A stretch of 64,000 nt of DNA from assembly GCF_964204645.1 (NCBI RefSeq), contig NC_134030.1:6074278-6138277 (forward strand), written 5' to 3'. The notes under the pieces were generated by a model, which saw only the letters and a list, made by a program, of their open reading frames with translations, had not been told where the DNA came from and did no database searches. Positions within the stretch are counted from its first letter, which is position 1, and each line of letters begins with the position of its first letter. A program made the translations under genes and the position numbers. Source of the stretch: Tubulanus polymorphus (Eukaryota; Nemertea; Palaeonemertea; Tubulaniformes; Tubulanidae). Below are positions 1 through 14,054 of the stretch, in pieces.

Positions 1-3000
1 TCTATGGCGTCGCCACGAAACGGCGAACGGGTAGACGGTGGATTCATTGAGCCGGCAGTCTAAATGAGCAACGCTCCCGTTCCGAGCCGGTGACGTCGAT
101 GTTACATCTACGGAATACAAGGTCGCCGCAAAACCTGCAAATATATACATGAGAATACATATGAGCATTGAGAAATGATGTTAGAGACTATTATAGCGAT
201 GACTCAGTGAAGATGATGATGATGTAGTGGATTAAACGATATTCGTAATTATTTCGATCAATCCCCGCAGAGTTAGAGAAAACAAATAAATCGAACGTCG
301 CTTCCGCCATCATCTTTATGAATCAGATGAATCGGATGAACTATATTATAGATGGGTTATCGTTTTAATTGATTGATACAAAGATATTGGTATTGACTTT
401 CTTTCATAATTAGAGTAAATGACCGTGAAATGAAAGGCTTAAGGATTTGGAAGTTTCAGAATTTTCCCAATATACTGATTGGACTGGGTCCATATTTGTT
501 CTGCTGTGTGACGTAATCTGAGTCGTCTGCAATTGCGCGTAACGTCTGAAATCGGATAAGCTATGCGATATCAAATACTGATCCAAAAAAATATTTGAGT
601 CTATTTTTGTAATCAGATGGTAATAAATGTAGTTTTATATATATACAGTCAAGAAGCCGTATGAGATGTCAGATGAACGCTGTAGAAGCATCTAAACATG
701 TTTATAACTAATTATTAGGATATTTATTATTAATATATATACTTCGTTTTTCTTTCACAAAATGATCAGTTGGTAAACTTGCAGACATCAAAAAGCGATG
801 CGTTTAGAATGTTTTCCATTTTGTGTATAATGCACGCTTTGTAAATTACAAAGCCGAAAGTAATAAAATCAAGATCAAAAGGGACCGATCTGCAAATTGT
901 GGCTTAAGAGATGAGATAAATTTTGCACTATAAGAACGGTGAGTCAATAACCATTTTTTCCTCACCATTGTCGGAAGTCATTACCTTCACATCACACGTC
1001 ACTTACGACGTACGAAGTCTCGCATAAATGACGAGAACAAAGTAATTAAATGAATTAATCGTGGAAATTAGCAATTACTCTAACCAGGTTCACCTGAGGT
1101 CAGTCTCTCTCTAAACCTCGGTAAGCTATTGTGTTTCTAACCTTACAGTGACCCCCATCACTCGGGTTTACTTGACCCGGCGGCCATTTTTTTATTAGCT
1201 CTACCTCAGAGATATTTACTTCGGAATTGATATCAAAGCACTGCATTAATAAGGAGAGATTTCGCCTTATACTTGATGAGATGATACAAATAACTTTCAT
1301 CGGTGCTGCACTGAATATATCTTGGGATTTTGGGCAAAATGTAACCACAATCTAACAGGGTTTCATTAAAACGCTTGTATCTTTTAGGTTGCCGTGACTA
1401 ACCACAAGTCCATTCATCGCACCGACTAAAAAAGAAGTTTTCTGCCCCATGTAAACATGCGCGCAGGACGACAATCGTCCCTGTGCGGGGTATCAGTACA
1501 TCCCTCTCTAAGTTCCCTCGGGTGAAGTTTCACAATGCAACCACTCACGAGAGAATTATAGCTCCTTCGTGAACACGTTCTTCATTAGTCATTCATTGTA
1601 CATTTAATTAATTGAGTGAAGACGTGCCGTACCTCAGAACTGGCTAATAACATAAAACTCTGATCATTTCAGTATGAGGTCAGTTGTACTTCGACAGCGT
1701 TATTTCGATTTTACTGCGGAAATCACAGTAAAAAACCGAGGGCCATCTATCTGACGGAATGAGAAGTAAATCCGTGTGCATTTAACACGAAGGTAATGAA
1801 ATCAACGCGCCGGGGTCCGAAAAGTAGAACCAAATAAGTTCGTTCGTATTCACATGCGGAATGGAATCGATTTCGCTGCAGCATTTTTAGGGTTTTATGC
1901 CCCCTCGATAGAAACGCTATTGTTTTACCACTACAAAATGTATGAACCGGGTAGAATTATGTATAGCTGCACAACTTTGGTCATTAATTTTTTTCCGAAT
2001 GACGATTGTTTCATTCATGTGATTACATACGCTAGCAGCCGTATAGACATATACATAAACTGCATCTAGCATTTAATCCTGTGAAATGGGCGCATCTCCC
2101 AACCGTGGTATATCAGTGCCGGCAAATAGTTGTCATCTGAACCATTCTAATGACAGTTTATTGCAGCTATTAACCGTAGAAAACAGACGGATTAGCGAGC
2201 ATTAAGTCTCGTGATTGGACGGCGATGGGAAAAAGTTCACCGTATATATCATTCTATCGACAGAATGCTGAAGAGATCTCTATATGGTTTATATACGTGT
2301 TTATGAGATGGATCGTGATAATTTACGATCTAACAAGCGGTCGATGTTTTGTACAGCCGATCAAACGACGTGATGGAGAGACCACCGTTTGCGTGCCAGG
2401 CTTTACATATCGTCGATTCCTAGCGCTTTGAAACATTGGCAGCACTAATCATCGTTTTTCGCTAATATAATACTATACAATACCATACATTACAACACAA
2501 AACAATACAAAAGTATATTACTCTCTGGCCAAGTGATATGTAGAGGATACGATATTCCATATAAAGATTTAAAGATTGAAACATAAAAATCAACAATATG
2601 TACCGAGATAATTACATTTGCATGAAGGGAAAAATACAAATTCTATGGAGAACTGGGGCCACGGGTTCAAATAGGAAACTCTTGCTGACTTGACTGCAGC
2701 ACAATAGACCATCGACAGCGCACGCGTTGAGGTGGCCATTGTCTCGGGGACTGTGACATCGAAAAAAGGAACTACTCCCGGGTTTCCGTGATTAGCAGAT
2801 GCAAATACGTCCATTCATCGACCACAAACCGGAAGTAGAAACAACGCGCCGTTTTAATGTGAAAGCAAATCGACGCTTTTTTTTAAACTGATTGTTTCAA
2901 ACCGACTGAACAAAATGGAAACCATGTGACCTGAGAATGCGATAAAAGAAGAGGATACAGTCATGTTTGCATTGTTGACGATGTTTGCGCGAGCGAACGC

Positions 3001-6000
3001 GCTAATATTTATCAATGCCATTATCAAAGTGAACGCTACTTCTGGGCGATGGTTAAATATTGTAAGCTAAGCAAACCTATCGGTCCTTTCGTGAGATTAC
3101 AAATCCAACAGCGACACCAAACAGCGCAGTACCTGATATATCAGCTGATTGAGTTATCGGTGAATGTCGTGGAAGGGCCCGACAAGTAGCGGTGTGGTTC
3201 GGGTCAATGATGCGACTGCCTTGGTCAAGTATACATGCCACACTTGCACTTGTTCTCGGTCCCACCACGGAGGCGATGCAATTCTCGGTTAATTGCTCTA
3301 AACAAAAATACTCCATCCCCGCCTTACGTCGACATCGTAAAAATATGAGGCTAATAGCGGACAAATCAAATAAGTACATACGCTTTATTTTGCGATACGA
3401 ATAGAGGTGACATGGATGGATTACGATATCTTTATGGGTATTAAGCAACTGCCTTATTCATAGTAAAATGAGGTGACATTTTGATTTCCATAAGACAAGT
3501 GACTGACTTAATGAAGTAAAAAACCCACGATATAATGAAGAACTTGATGAGAATTTGACGTTTCGGCCCAATTCTATGGATTATTTTCAGTTTTTGAAAA
3601 TAGACTATAGAATTTGACCGATACGTCATCTTGTATTTCATTGTGGGTTTTTACCTCATTTGCGAAGTGGTATGACTGAAAGAATCGCCACGATTCAGCA
3701 GATAAAACGGACAACCCGAGGACATAGTAGGGATGACTGTAATAGGCGAAAATTATGATAATCAGACACTGTACTCTTAGAACAGAGAGATGCTATGTAG
3801 AACACCTTTCGATTGTCGCTTGGGACCGATTTGGACCTATATAATTATACTAATGAAGTGCTAATTCATGTAAATGAGGTATTAATGATAAAATTTCAAT
3901 TATCGCTTGATTAGTAATTGCAGACAACGATAACAGATGAACTCTGAACGCGATGATATAAGTTACACGGAAGTTGCTCTTTCTGAACCACATTCAGACT
4001 GTCAGAACTTGGTTGGGCGAGTATCTATCATTTTATCCGAGCGAATATCTCAATCTCAGAGGATTAGTAGTAATATAGTAATGGTTAAATGGTAGCTCAT
4101 ATACTCACCACGTCAACGGACCCCTGATAAATATATAATCACATTACCCAAAGAAGTTAATTCATTACAGAGCAGTTTAATGCATGATATTTATTTGTAA
4201 TTCGATTACTGATTCAATGACCGAGTTGAGTAGGACTCATGCTCTAATTAAAATTTTTACTCCCTACCAATAATTAGGTCGAATCCCGAACGATCCATAA
4301 ACTATTCACTTCAAACATTTCCACTGGGGGTTTATTCCATCTGACAACAGAAGCCACAAGTGATGTATGATTGTAGAAAATGTGCAGCTCTAATTTGGAA
4401 CCAGGAGAAAATATACGATGTCAGTACCATGAACACTGTTACAATGACCATACAAGCTTTCCAGTTGACAAAAAACCGGATCTGACCGAGCTTTCACACA
4501 ATCACACAATAAATGATCTTCTTTTATGCGCCGTGATTTTCCTAAATCAAATATCACCCAGTTTGACATGGCAGACGGTTTTTTTCGCTTTATGGTCAAC
4601 ATAATGTTCTTGACCCGGCTCCATCTCTTACAATAGTTACAACAATAACAATAATCAAGTCTGAGATTTACTGAATCACTCGCCTTAGAGTAAAACAGAA
4701 ATCCCACCGCCGTCAATAAACGTGTTACAAAGGTTTCCAGCATTTCAATGTGAAATCATTCGTTATTGAGGCTTGACCGAACGTCTCGTAACAAAATACG
4801 ACATCTGTTGCCCCATAAGAAAATGGAACGCATAAGCCAAAATACCTCAGTGTTTCATCATGAAAGAATTGGTTCGTAAATTCTCTTAGTTGGGGAGCTG
4901 CCGTATAACTTAATTCCCTTCTTGGGGTTATGACCAGGCTTTCATCAACGCCCTCTATCATTCGCTCTTCACGTGTAGCCACAACATGGATTTTTCAATA
5001 GTGATGTCCATGAAATATGTATGTAGCTACAAAACAACACGTGGTTAATGATTCCAACCGAACCGAACCGATAATTCAATGAATTAAGAGCCTCTTGAAT
5101 GCATTATAATGAATTAGAGAATGAGTTGTAGTTGACCCAATATTTTGTCAGATCCAGTCTCAATTATTTCGTTGTACGTTAATTAGACATTTGCATTAAA
5201 CATTCACAATTTCCAAGTCGTTTTTAACGGAATGAATCAATTATCGCGATGTTTCCCGATCAAAAGGTATAAATTCATATTGTACTGAAACATATAGTGC
5301 TCCATCCTTTCGCTTTACGGGGCTCCATAATCTCACGAAGCACATATTTTCCCGCTTTGGATCCTTCCACAGTTAGTTCATTTTCAATGAGTTAACTCAG
5401 AGTTGAATCTTAACTCGGAACTGTGGAACTAGACCCTGGTTTCGAAGTTCTGACAGCGACCGCCTTATATAAGACCCGTCGTTAAAAACACTTCAATGAA
5501 GCATATAATACATTTATTGCCTTGATACATGAAACAAAGGAAATATATATGCAATGGTGAAGAACATAATATGCACCAGTGGGATGAACTTTTTATACAG
5601 TTCGCGCGAACGAGTGACACAAGATGATAAAATATCTTATTTCATTCTTGAGATTATCATTTTCTGCGAGGATCGAGATATCATTTGGCAAGAGTGTTGA
5701 TAACTTCTGTATCCTGTATATACACCGCGAGTGCGTTTATCATTGAGTTATCGCAGGTCAGACCACAAAATATCATACATAGGAAGAACAATTTCAGCGA
5801 ATGTGACAGAAAATCAGATTAAACATCAGACCGACTCAAGAAATAAGCAAATTCTTCTAGTATGAGAAAGCAATTTCATTAGAATCCTAATAAGATTATT
5901 CTCTATAAATGTGTAATAAGAATAAAATGTTCGGACTTTGATACACGTCATATGCCAATCCCTAAAATGATCCCTAAAATGGACTCCATGTTGTATACAA

Positions 6001-9000
6001 TGAAGGAGATTTTGCAGCGCAATGAATACTTATTCGAAATTCGATCTAGTCTGAGAACGTCTTTCTGTTGCAGATGAAGTGCTCAATGAGAGCTATTGAG
6101 ATGAAAAGATTATATGGTCAATATGAAACCATATTGACGGATACTCTCGACCATTGAGAGGTTATATCCGTCCACTTGCCGAATAATAGAGATGAAGTGA
6201 AATCTGTTTTAATAGAAGTACGCATCAAGATATTTATAGATGGAAATAGGGTTGCTTGCCATAATGGCCGAATATATGTAGCTCTAGAATCGAGGAGACA
6301 CTTCAAAAACCATTTAAGCCCTCTTCTTGTTTTATGTTCAATTGGTTCTTTCAGCAGAAATCCTCATCATTAATATCCCATGCCAGAGATTTCGTCATGT
6401 CATATATACACGCCAACAAAGAAGACGCACACGATTAAGCCCATCGCTCATTTGGGATTTGGAAGGAGAAATGTTTTTTGAGTGCATCATTACGGTGAAT
6501 TTTATTTCAGAAACGTATATCCCTAATAGGACAAAAAGACGCGTAACATATCGCAATTCCGCTCAGTTTTGGGACTATACCCACCGGAACTTGCCTAAAA
6601 GACAAATAGAAACAGCGGAAACACAATGAATAGACCCAATTAGAGGGAACCTGTCCACGCGCCGATCAAACAATGCAGATTTAATTCACAGGGTTGTTGC
6701 GTAACTTAGTCGAGTGGGCTTTATTTGTTTTTCGGAATAGTCGATCGCGTTAACTAATGACGTCACAGTCAGGAAACGAAGACCCCCATTGTTTCAAACC
6801 GCGACATCTGTCCCCTCAGAAGAGAACTGCGAAAATATAGCACGTGACACCCGGTTTATAGATTCCCAGGGACCTCGGTTTGACCACGTGTTTGCAGTAT
6901 CCTTCTGGTTTCGCGATTCGAATTTGGAAGAATTTGTATAGCGGTTCTCGTGTTAGACATTCTATCAGCGAACGACGCAATAAGAGCTGTTTATACACGA
7001 AGAACATAAGTATTTATAATTAATAATTAATAAAGATCCCGCTGTTTCGAGCTAAAGGATATATAATAACAGGTTATTATTATCAATGATTAACTGATAT
7101 ATGAAATATACCGCCGAATAACGCTAATCAGCCTGATTCTCACCACAAATACCTGCACCCCTTATGATTAGTATACTCTATATATAAATATTATTTCCAC
7201 TGCTTTCAGAAAGAAAGTGTTCAATCGTGACTGTGGTGAATCCCTTTCCCTGGAACGTAAAAGCGAGGAGAAAATACCCAAATCAAGCGCAGATTTGGGG
7301 GTGCGTTAGGTGCTAGAATGGGGCATGACCAGCAGAGAATCCCTTTGAAAATCCTACAAATACAGCAATATGAGCTGAATACCAAAATACAGCAATATCA
7401 TCACTCCCTCCTATGTAAAATGAGCTGAATAGGGTTTGCCGCCCGTATGCCCTTCCCTGAACACATCTACACACACGGGACACACACGTGTTGATTCGTT
7501 CGTCATATCGATACACTATAAACGTCGCATTAACCAATCCCCAAAACTAATATTTGTTTTCAGTTATCCTACACTAAAGAAACGTAAATATTAATTTTCA
7601 GCCAGTTACAAATAAATCTTTAATCGTGTATGCGTACGTTAAAGCAAACATAATTACAGGTGACAAAGAATATATCAATCTAAGTTTATTGAGCAAAACA
7701 GCGCATTCCAAGAAAGGCCGCGGAGTCGAATGTTAGCGACAGAAATATTCTATCTATTAATAGCGTAACTACATCGAGTATTGCTGTTATTCGAAAAGAG
7801 CAAAACGAAAACCGAACATATAATAATATTTCAACACAAGCGTCAAGATTTGTAGAACTCAAAATTACGTATTTTTGTGTCATTCATAAACCGGCATATT
7901 CATATTTCAATATCATTATAATATCAGTTTTGTGTAATGACAATGCATTTGAAAATAATATATATTTGAACTTTTCACCTAATGGTGTATTATACGTCAT
8001 TTAATTATTGCTATAAAATGTATAGATATCTCGTTTCAATTCAAACAGGTGGGGAATTTGGACTGATAAAATGTGGGTTTACCACAGTGTGATAGGACGT
8101 GTTTTTATCTGGTTCTCCTCGTATCCGTCGTCGGCGGATCTTCGTTACGACGAACTTCAGGGGACAAGAAAATACGTTCGTTATCTTCTATTTCGGACAA
8201 AATTCTTGCTCTGCATACCGATGAATCTTTCTATTCGAGAGCGTTAGAACGGGCTTCCACTGTCGCTTGCATGACAACGACGAGATAATTGAAGAGGTCT
8301 TCTTTTAAGAAACGACACACGTTTCGGATTTTTTCATTCGATTTTAAACATTTCTAATCGCTGACTCTGACTTTTTTACGGGGATATTGTATGACTTCAT
8401 TCATTCGATAACTCGCCGTCATATTGCCAAATCTACCGGATGCTGGATAATATATTCAGGATGCTGTCAAATCGAGATAACATTTCCATCCAGGGAAGAT
8501 AAATGCCAGGAGGCGATTGTAGCGATGAAATGTTAATTCATTATATTTACGAAAATCGGACCTTTTCAACCATGGACAGGGGCTCTATAGATCAATACTC
8601 TTATCTCGAAAGGTTTTCGTGGTTAAATATTGGTTGCAATTCTTTGAAAACTTCAAGATGTGTTACTCAAACACTTCCCCCTAAAACCATACATTGTGGG
8701 ATTGGGGGCTTTGGATTTTGTTTGCCGGCGCGTCATCTGTCAAATACTCTCAAACTCTCAAGGCTGGTATTATATACCTTGTTATGCCTTATATGCTATG
8801 AAAATAAAATCATGATTTGTTAAGCCGCAAATGTAGTTTCGACAAGAAGAGTTCCATTGCCCTCATGTGAGACGAATCATCTGCTCCAGATAGAAAACAC
8901 AATCAAACAGATTGTCCTCTTTTGGAAACAACGACGTTCGTTTCATAAAGGAGGTCTTATGATATAACTGGCGAACAAACAGGTCAAAGAAAACCCTTTC

Positions 9001-10642
9001 GATTATTGGAACGCTTTGAAACATGATCGAATTCTTCTTCAATATTATTTTTGTTGTGTCACACCTGCCTTTGTGAAGAATAAGGGTGTCGTATTGTCAG
9101 AATGCCAAGAAGTTTAGTCCATTCAGGGAAATGGTCCATTTGATAACTTCCCCGGGCCATCATCGATCGAATTATGATGTTATATCACACCGAATGCCTT
9201 TAAACAGTTTGTGTGGGAAATTGTCACACTAAACCCCCAACACTTCAAGACAAGTAAATACACAGCCAGATGACGTTTAATAAGAAGCAAACATCGTTAG
9301 AGACGGGCTTACTATTTATAAACGCACGTTTCGACAATTTCAATAGTTGTTTGAACAATCTAATTATTGCACGTACAAATATACACTTCGAACGACCGCC
9401 AGGTTTCTTTTTAAATTCACGAACGTTTGTCATCAATTGCTCTTTCTGGCTGATTCAAACAGACGCGCGCTATGAGAGATCACACAAAAATACTTGATAT
9501 ATCTCATGTCACATTTTCAAGTGGTTGTATGGACGAATGATATATTATGTAGTCCCGCTTATTGGAGTCGAATTCCAGATGGAATCGCGTGTCCCATCAA
9601 CACTAAGGATGTGACACACGTGTCACAGGATATACTATACATAATCATCAATATACAACTAACATAGCCCTGGCATTGATACGTGTTCATTGCCTTCGTG
9701 CTGCGAAACGCAATTCTAACATCCAATACAGCTACAGTTTGTTTGTTCGTGCGTATAAGGGCCTAGCTATCTGTTATGTAGATCCATAAGATAAGACCAA
9801 TTATGTCCATCAACAACATAATGACATAATTTACACGGTATTCTTTTGTAGGGGAGCGATGGGTTTGGACCCTCCTTCGTTTTAAGGATGCGAGCGTATT
9901 ACTCGTATACATCGACGTTAAACACTGGGCGTCCCCCATTCATGCTGCCTTTGAAATAGCGACTAATACTAATTAATATGAACCCTTGATGACCTCATCG
10001 GAAAAAATTGCTGTATATTATCGACATTTATCTACACTTCAGCATCGACTCTGAAGTATCTCCTAAATATTGTTTCCATAATACCTCCAAACGAACGAGA
10101 ATGACGGCTTTCAAATATAATTAACTCATATACAGGAAACGATACGTATACTAAAACTAATATATAGGCGTTTCTAATTGATTTATGGATAAAATAATTA
10201 CACTACGTAGGTAAATATTTGATAAATTGTGTCACACGTTGGAACAGGCTAACGTTAATATCTCAGTCAATATTTTACTTGTCAACATATGAACCAAGTA
10301 AACGCTTTCAAACCGATACAATCATCTGATATTTCAATGCTCCCTCAATTTCTATTGTTTCGTCTCAGGAGTATTATCGATCTTTCTTCCTCGTTCAAAA
10401 ACCTTTACGTAGACTACTAGAGAACCAGTTCACAGTGCCCATTGATAACACAAATTATCTGATTTTCTACAGACAGTAAATAGAAATATATATATCTTGA
10501 CATGATGACTGACAGGTGAGAAATTGCAATATACAATTTGCAAAGTTCCATATTAGAAAAACTTACCCTGATAAACTGCGGTAGAAAGTAAAACCACTTT
10601 GATGAAGAAGCTAATCTGAACTGAGATAGATACGGGCTTCAT
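1..10642 (-). CDS. Immunoglobulin-domain secreted or surface protein, first two coding exons (partial)
   Basis: Two exons can be joined. The first (10642 down to 10567) starts with ATG and encodes a 25-residue signal peptide with hydrophobic core SFFIKVVLLSTAVY. It ends CAG G followed by a GTAAGT donor. The second begins at 134 after a TTTGCAG acceptor and runs off the window at position 1. Joined in phase 1 it reads GFAATLYSVDVTS, then the B-strand region GSVAHLDCRL, then FAVSWRRHR. The Cys and the Trp about 15-16 residues later are the usual core of an I/V-type Ig fold, and NES in the loop is an N-glycosylation sequon. The rest of the protein is outside the window, so the family (lachesin-, neurotrimin- or Dscam-like, for example) cannot be named. 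The intron is 10.4 kb, far longer than its neighbours'. The splice call rests on the matching phase and good donor and acceptor sites. Confidence 0.72.
135..10566 (-). other. Long first intron of the Ig-domain gene
   Basis: This 10.4 kb AT-rich stretch holds no open reading frame that I recognise. All frames are short and broken, and none shows a domain signature. It contains one foldback element (3516-3654). First introns this long in cell-surface Ig genes often hold regulatory DNA, but nothing here proves that. A frame at 8073-8288 with a hydrophobic stretch is listed only as a finding. Confidence 0.6.
3516..3654. repeat. Short foldback element with GTAAAAACCCAC-type ends
   Basis: The left end reads GTAAAAAACCCACGATATAA and the right end is its approximate reverse complement, finishing CATTGTGGGTTTTTAC. 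About 110 bp lie between, including a second imperfect inverted pair (TGACG / CGTCA). The same kind of ends occurs at 45866-45995 and 52006-52297, which suggests a dispersed non-autonomous family. Confidence 0.55.
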
Positions 10643-11200
10643 TTCAAAATTACTGTCACTTTCACTTCAACCAAACGATTAAGAGTTTAGACTTTGAGAC
10701 AAGCGCTCAGGTTAAATCCGGCTTGACCACTACAGCACTCCGCGGACAATAGTCCAAAAGTGGACACTGTCTTCACTGACGCAGGAATAACACGAATGTA
10801 CTTAACACTTCTCTGAATTGTCACATCTACAGATAGATAATACCCAACATTCATAACAGCTGCAGGACACGGCGCTGTAAGTGACAGTAACAACTGCGTT
10901 TGCAATAATAAGTAACTTGGTGCGTATAGATATACGTAGTATGGATGACGTTTCCCAGATACTGTCGTGATTCTAATAATCCTTCAAGTGATTCCCAGGT
11001 CTCTAACTGTATGTCCAGCCTCCTAGTAGAATTGAGCCGACTGTAGAGATGTGTCCTCTTCGGTGACAAACGACGCGAGCGACACAATGAGCGTACTCGA
11101 GCACACACACACACACGCGCAGTACCACGATCACGCACACTCGCGCTCGGCTACGATTTGAATCGCTCGTGTAGTTGCGTTATCGTCGAATCCTGCCGTA
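10643..11200 (-). promoter_or_regulatory. 5' leader and presumed promoter region of the Ig-domain gene
   Basis: This lies directly upstream of the signal-peptide exon. It becomes GC- and CpG-richer toward 11040-11200 and holds a CA microsatellite at 11102-11116. Minus-strand reading frames of 72 and 95 codons here look like leader sequence or chance frames and carry no recognisable domain. The transcription start cannot be placed. Confidence 0.35.
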
Positions 11201-13066
11201 CCCGACTCTAAACCCTGGAGAGAACGTATATGTACCGCGATTCATAGCAAAATTATCTTCGTAAATTACAGTTACACTGTCCATTATAATATGCATCAGT
11301 AGTGCGACACAATACGCCCATTAGTACGTCACCTAAATATCTATCTTATTTATAGACAAATTCCCGTTAATGCGAGGAACATTTATAGATCAAATGTATA
11401 TATTTTTACCATTCAGGTGAAGAAGAGTCGCTTGGAAATTACAAAATACAAAATGCGCGGAACAATAGTTCCACCAACAATGTAAACGTAATCGTATCAA
11501 CGTATTACGTCACATCCTCATTGTCACAGCTGTACGTTACGGCGTTGTGATTTATAATCGCTAGCGCTAATATTAGCTGTTTTTCCTTTAAAAATTCGCT
11601 CCAAAAATCGGATTTCACACTCATTCCTTCGTATATATCATCGATCGAAATGATAATTCAATTCGCTATGTACATCCTCACCAGTGCTTCCATTGCAGCC
11701 AGCATCCATTAGTGGTGGTCCAGCACAGCTGACACCTATAACCCGTATTATATTCCGCACACTAACCGCACACGATTCTCGATGTCGGCTCTATTCATTC
11801 TGATTTATCAGGGCCAATTCTAGCGACAGTCCCCCGATTTAGAACGGGTATTGTCTGGTGTTTTACATCGACGCTCATTCGACTCTACACTGAAGCAGCC
11901 ATTGTCCCCATCCATCGCAGATGTCGCATAATGCGCGTGCGCACGTGGCTAATGGGCACTGCAACCGGAATATGAGCGCGAATAAACCGAGGAGCTGGAA
12001 CTAATGAATTATTAGAAAACAGGTAGCAGACGTTAATATATTACATCACATCTGCATCAATTTATAATGTAATGAGATGTGCATCCACCCCCCCCCCTCC
12101 CTCCGTGTAACGCTATCGAACAAAAGCTATTAGATTGGATGCGCTCAGAGAATTGATGTCCTTGTATCTGGAGGTCCATCCGATGTCGTAACTTTTCATA
12201 GGGGCGTGGGAGAGTACTTCCAGGCTTCAACGATGAAACCAATTTCCCGTAAAATGACGGACAGTTCGGCTCATTCCATAGGCGTTTAACAGATCAGAAT
12301 TTTACATACATCGCAGATGATCATTGTAGTTTTAGAGAACTAGTAAATAAATTATTTTTTATTTCATCAGTGTGAGGGTCAACAAAATTATGAAATCCTA
12401 CAATGAACAAAAAGAACATTATTATGTCTTCTAGACATTACATGTATTTTTGAAATCCAGTATATATTGTAAAATATACTTTCGAGAGGTGCGAAATACA
12501 TATTCTCGACTTTTCAGAGTTTAAATCATTAACCAATTAGCATACAAGTTAATTTTTGTGTACTTCTGATTCAATGTCATACAAATATGACAAAAATCAT
12601 GTCTTGGAATAATATGCATTGCTACCGTCATTTATTTCCCGCGCAACGTAAGTTTCCACGTGCCACCAATGCGCCATCTAGTGTTATATATGCGCGTGAA
12701 AATTTCCCATCCCATGATGACAGGTTCGAGTAAAGGACGTACGGAATAATGGCACCTCGTTATACTGATATCGGATACGACGATTTATCGGTTATAACAA
12801 TCTTTGAATTTCGTCCCAAATAGAACAATTTCATTAGTTTCATACAGGATATATCGGATAATCTCACAGTTATAACGAACATTTTTCCCGGTCTTGAAGT
12901 TTGTTATAACTAGGACCTTCCACTGCAGCAAAGAACTGAGACTCTATAATTCGCTGCTCCTTCTGCCCCTTGAAACAATTTCAAAAAAAAAAAATGATGG
13001 CATTTCAAGCCCCAAAGATACCTCTAACAAGAATATATGAAGCATATAACTATGATTTATTAAATA
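11201..13066. other. Intergenic region between the Ig-domain gene and RABIF
   Basis: No gene is recognisable. It contains a C-rich run near 12087-12100. At about 12750-12921 a stretch with GTTATAAC motifs ends CTTCCACTGCA and resembles a decayed pogo/Tigger-type element like the one at 24679-24809. On the minus strand, an AATAAA signal (TTTATT at 13056-13061) fits the 3' end of RABIF. Confidence 0.5.
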
Positions 13067-13824
13067 TTATGGTACATGGTTAACACGGTCTAAAGCTATA
13101 TAGAAATCAGTTTGTTTCTCAGTGTCCATCAAACCAATTGGTCCCATTTCACAATCCGCGCATGTCAAATATTTTATAGTCCCAACATTTTTCGTAAATC
13201 CGACATTTTCGAATGTATACATATCGTGTACGAGCCAATAATGGCATAATTCTTCAAATTCTGTCTTATCTCCATCAGCCGAATCCTTCTTCTGTTTCAT
13301 ATGAGGTAACGATATCTGTAATAAATTTTGAAAATTCGAATAAAATCAAGATAACAGAATAACTCCTTTTGTTTAGGAAATGTTCATTATTGGCAAACTG
13401 CCTACCAGTACCTGTTTTTGAATGTATTCAGCTTTTTTAGCTAGGAGAACAGTACTTCCACATAGCGTACACAACAATTTGGTCACATTTGTTCCATCAT
13501 TGATGAAGTCAGCGTGTCTGGACAAATGAAAAAAAAAACGACAAATTATCAATCATGGCAAAAATACATGTATTTTTGATATAAACAGTCTCACAACCCA
13601 GAAATTTTCGAACCCGGAAGTAAATGGAATTTTCGCATTTCGAGCCGATTCTATGGTCAATGCGAAGGAAACTGATGCAAAGGATAACAACAGCTCATCC
13701 TCGTAACTATTTCTACACAAAGTGATAATTTTGACGCAATTTATATGACGATTATAGGAAGATAGGCTCACTTTTGTGAAACTTGATGGTCCAAATTTTG
13801 CTCGGCGCCGCTGCTGTCCGCCAT
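13067..13824 (-). CDS. RABIF: RABIF/MSS4, Rab-interacting guanine nucleotide exchange chaperone
   Basis: Three exons: 13824-13772, 13517-13412 and 13315-13067, together encoding 135 aa (about 123 in mammals). MSS4 binds nucleotide-free exocytic Rab GTPases (Rab1/3/8/10 type) in the cytosol and stabilises them. The diagnostic features are all present: the first zinc-ligand pair in CTLCGS (residues about 35-38), the YWLVHDMYTFENVGFTKNVG block, and the second pair in CADCEMGPIG. The Trp-His usual after GPIG is Leu-Met here. The N-terminus begins MADSSGAEQ. Introns lie in phases 2 and 0 with clean GT-AG borders. It sits head to head with COPZ1, both secretory-pathway housekeeping genes. The assignment is secure from the C-terminal half; the first exon is supported by frame continuity. 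Confidence 0.93.
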
Positions 13825-14054
13825 TTTTATTCGGGCTAAATATTAATTCCTTTTATTAGCTGAAATCTAATTACGGTGACGATGATTACTTAAAATATAT
13901 TCTCAAATATATATAAAATATATTTGACTCGACAAATTGAAGAATTTATTCACCCATTCAACAGAATTAAACAAATGTAATCAGGCTGTTAGACCAGATT
14001 TAGATATTTTGTTGATTATTTCGTCACTGCGAACTTCAAAAGTTACACGTCAAA
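13825..14054. promoter_or_regulatory. Shared divergent promoter region, RABIF / COPZ1
   Basis: Only 230 bp separate the start codons of RABIF (minus) and COPZ1 (plus), so both transcription starts and any 5' leaders must lie here. The stretch is AT-rich with an ATATAT-rich core around 13895-13925. No strong known site stands out apart from a CGTCAC motif near 14022. Confidence 0.6.

Noticed and set aside
4270-4300. GGTCGAATCCC as a tRNA B-box
   Set aside because: No matching A-box or cloverleaf upstream.
2225-8823. Several 60-120-codon frames in the first 9 kb
   Set aside because: No domain, no codon bias, no splice support; expected by chance in an intron of this length.
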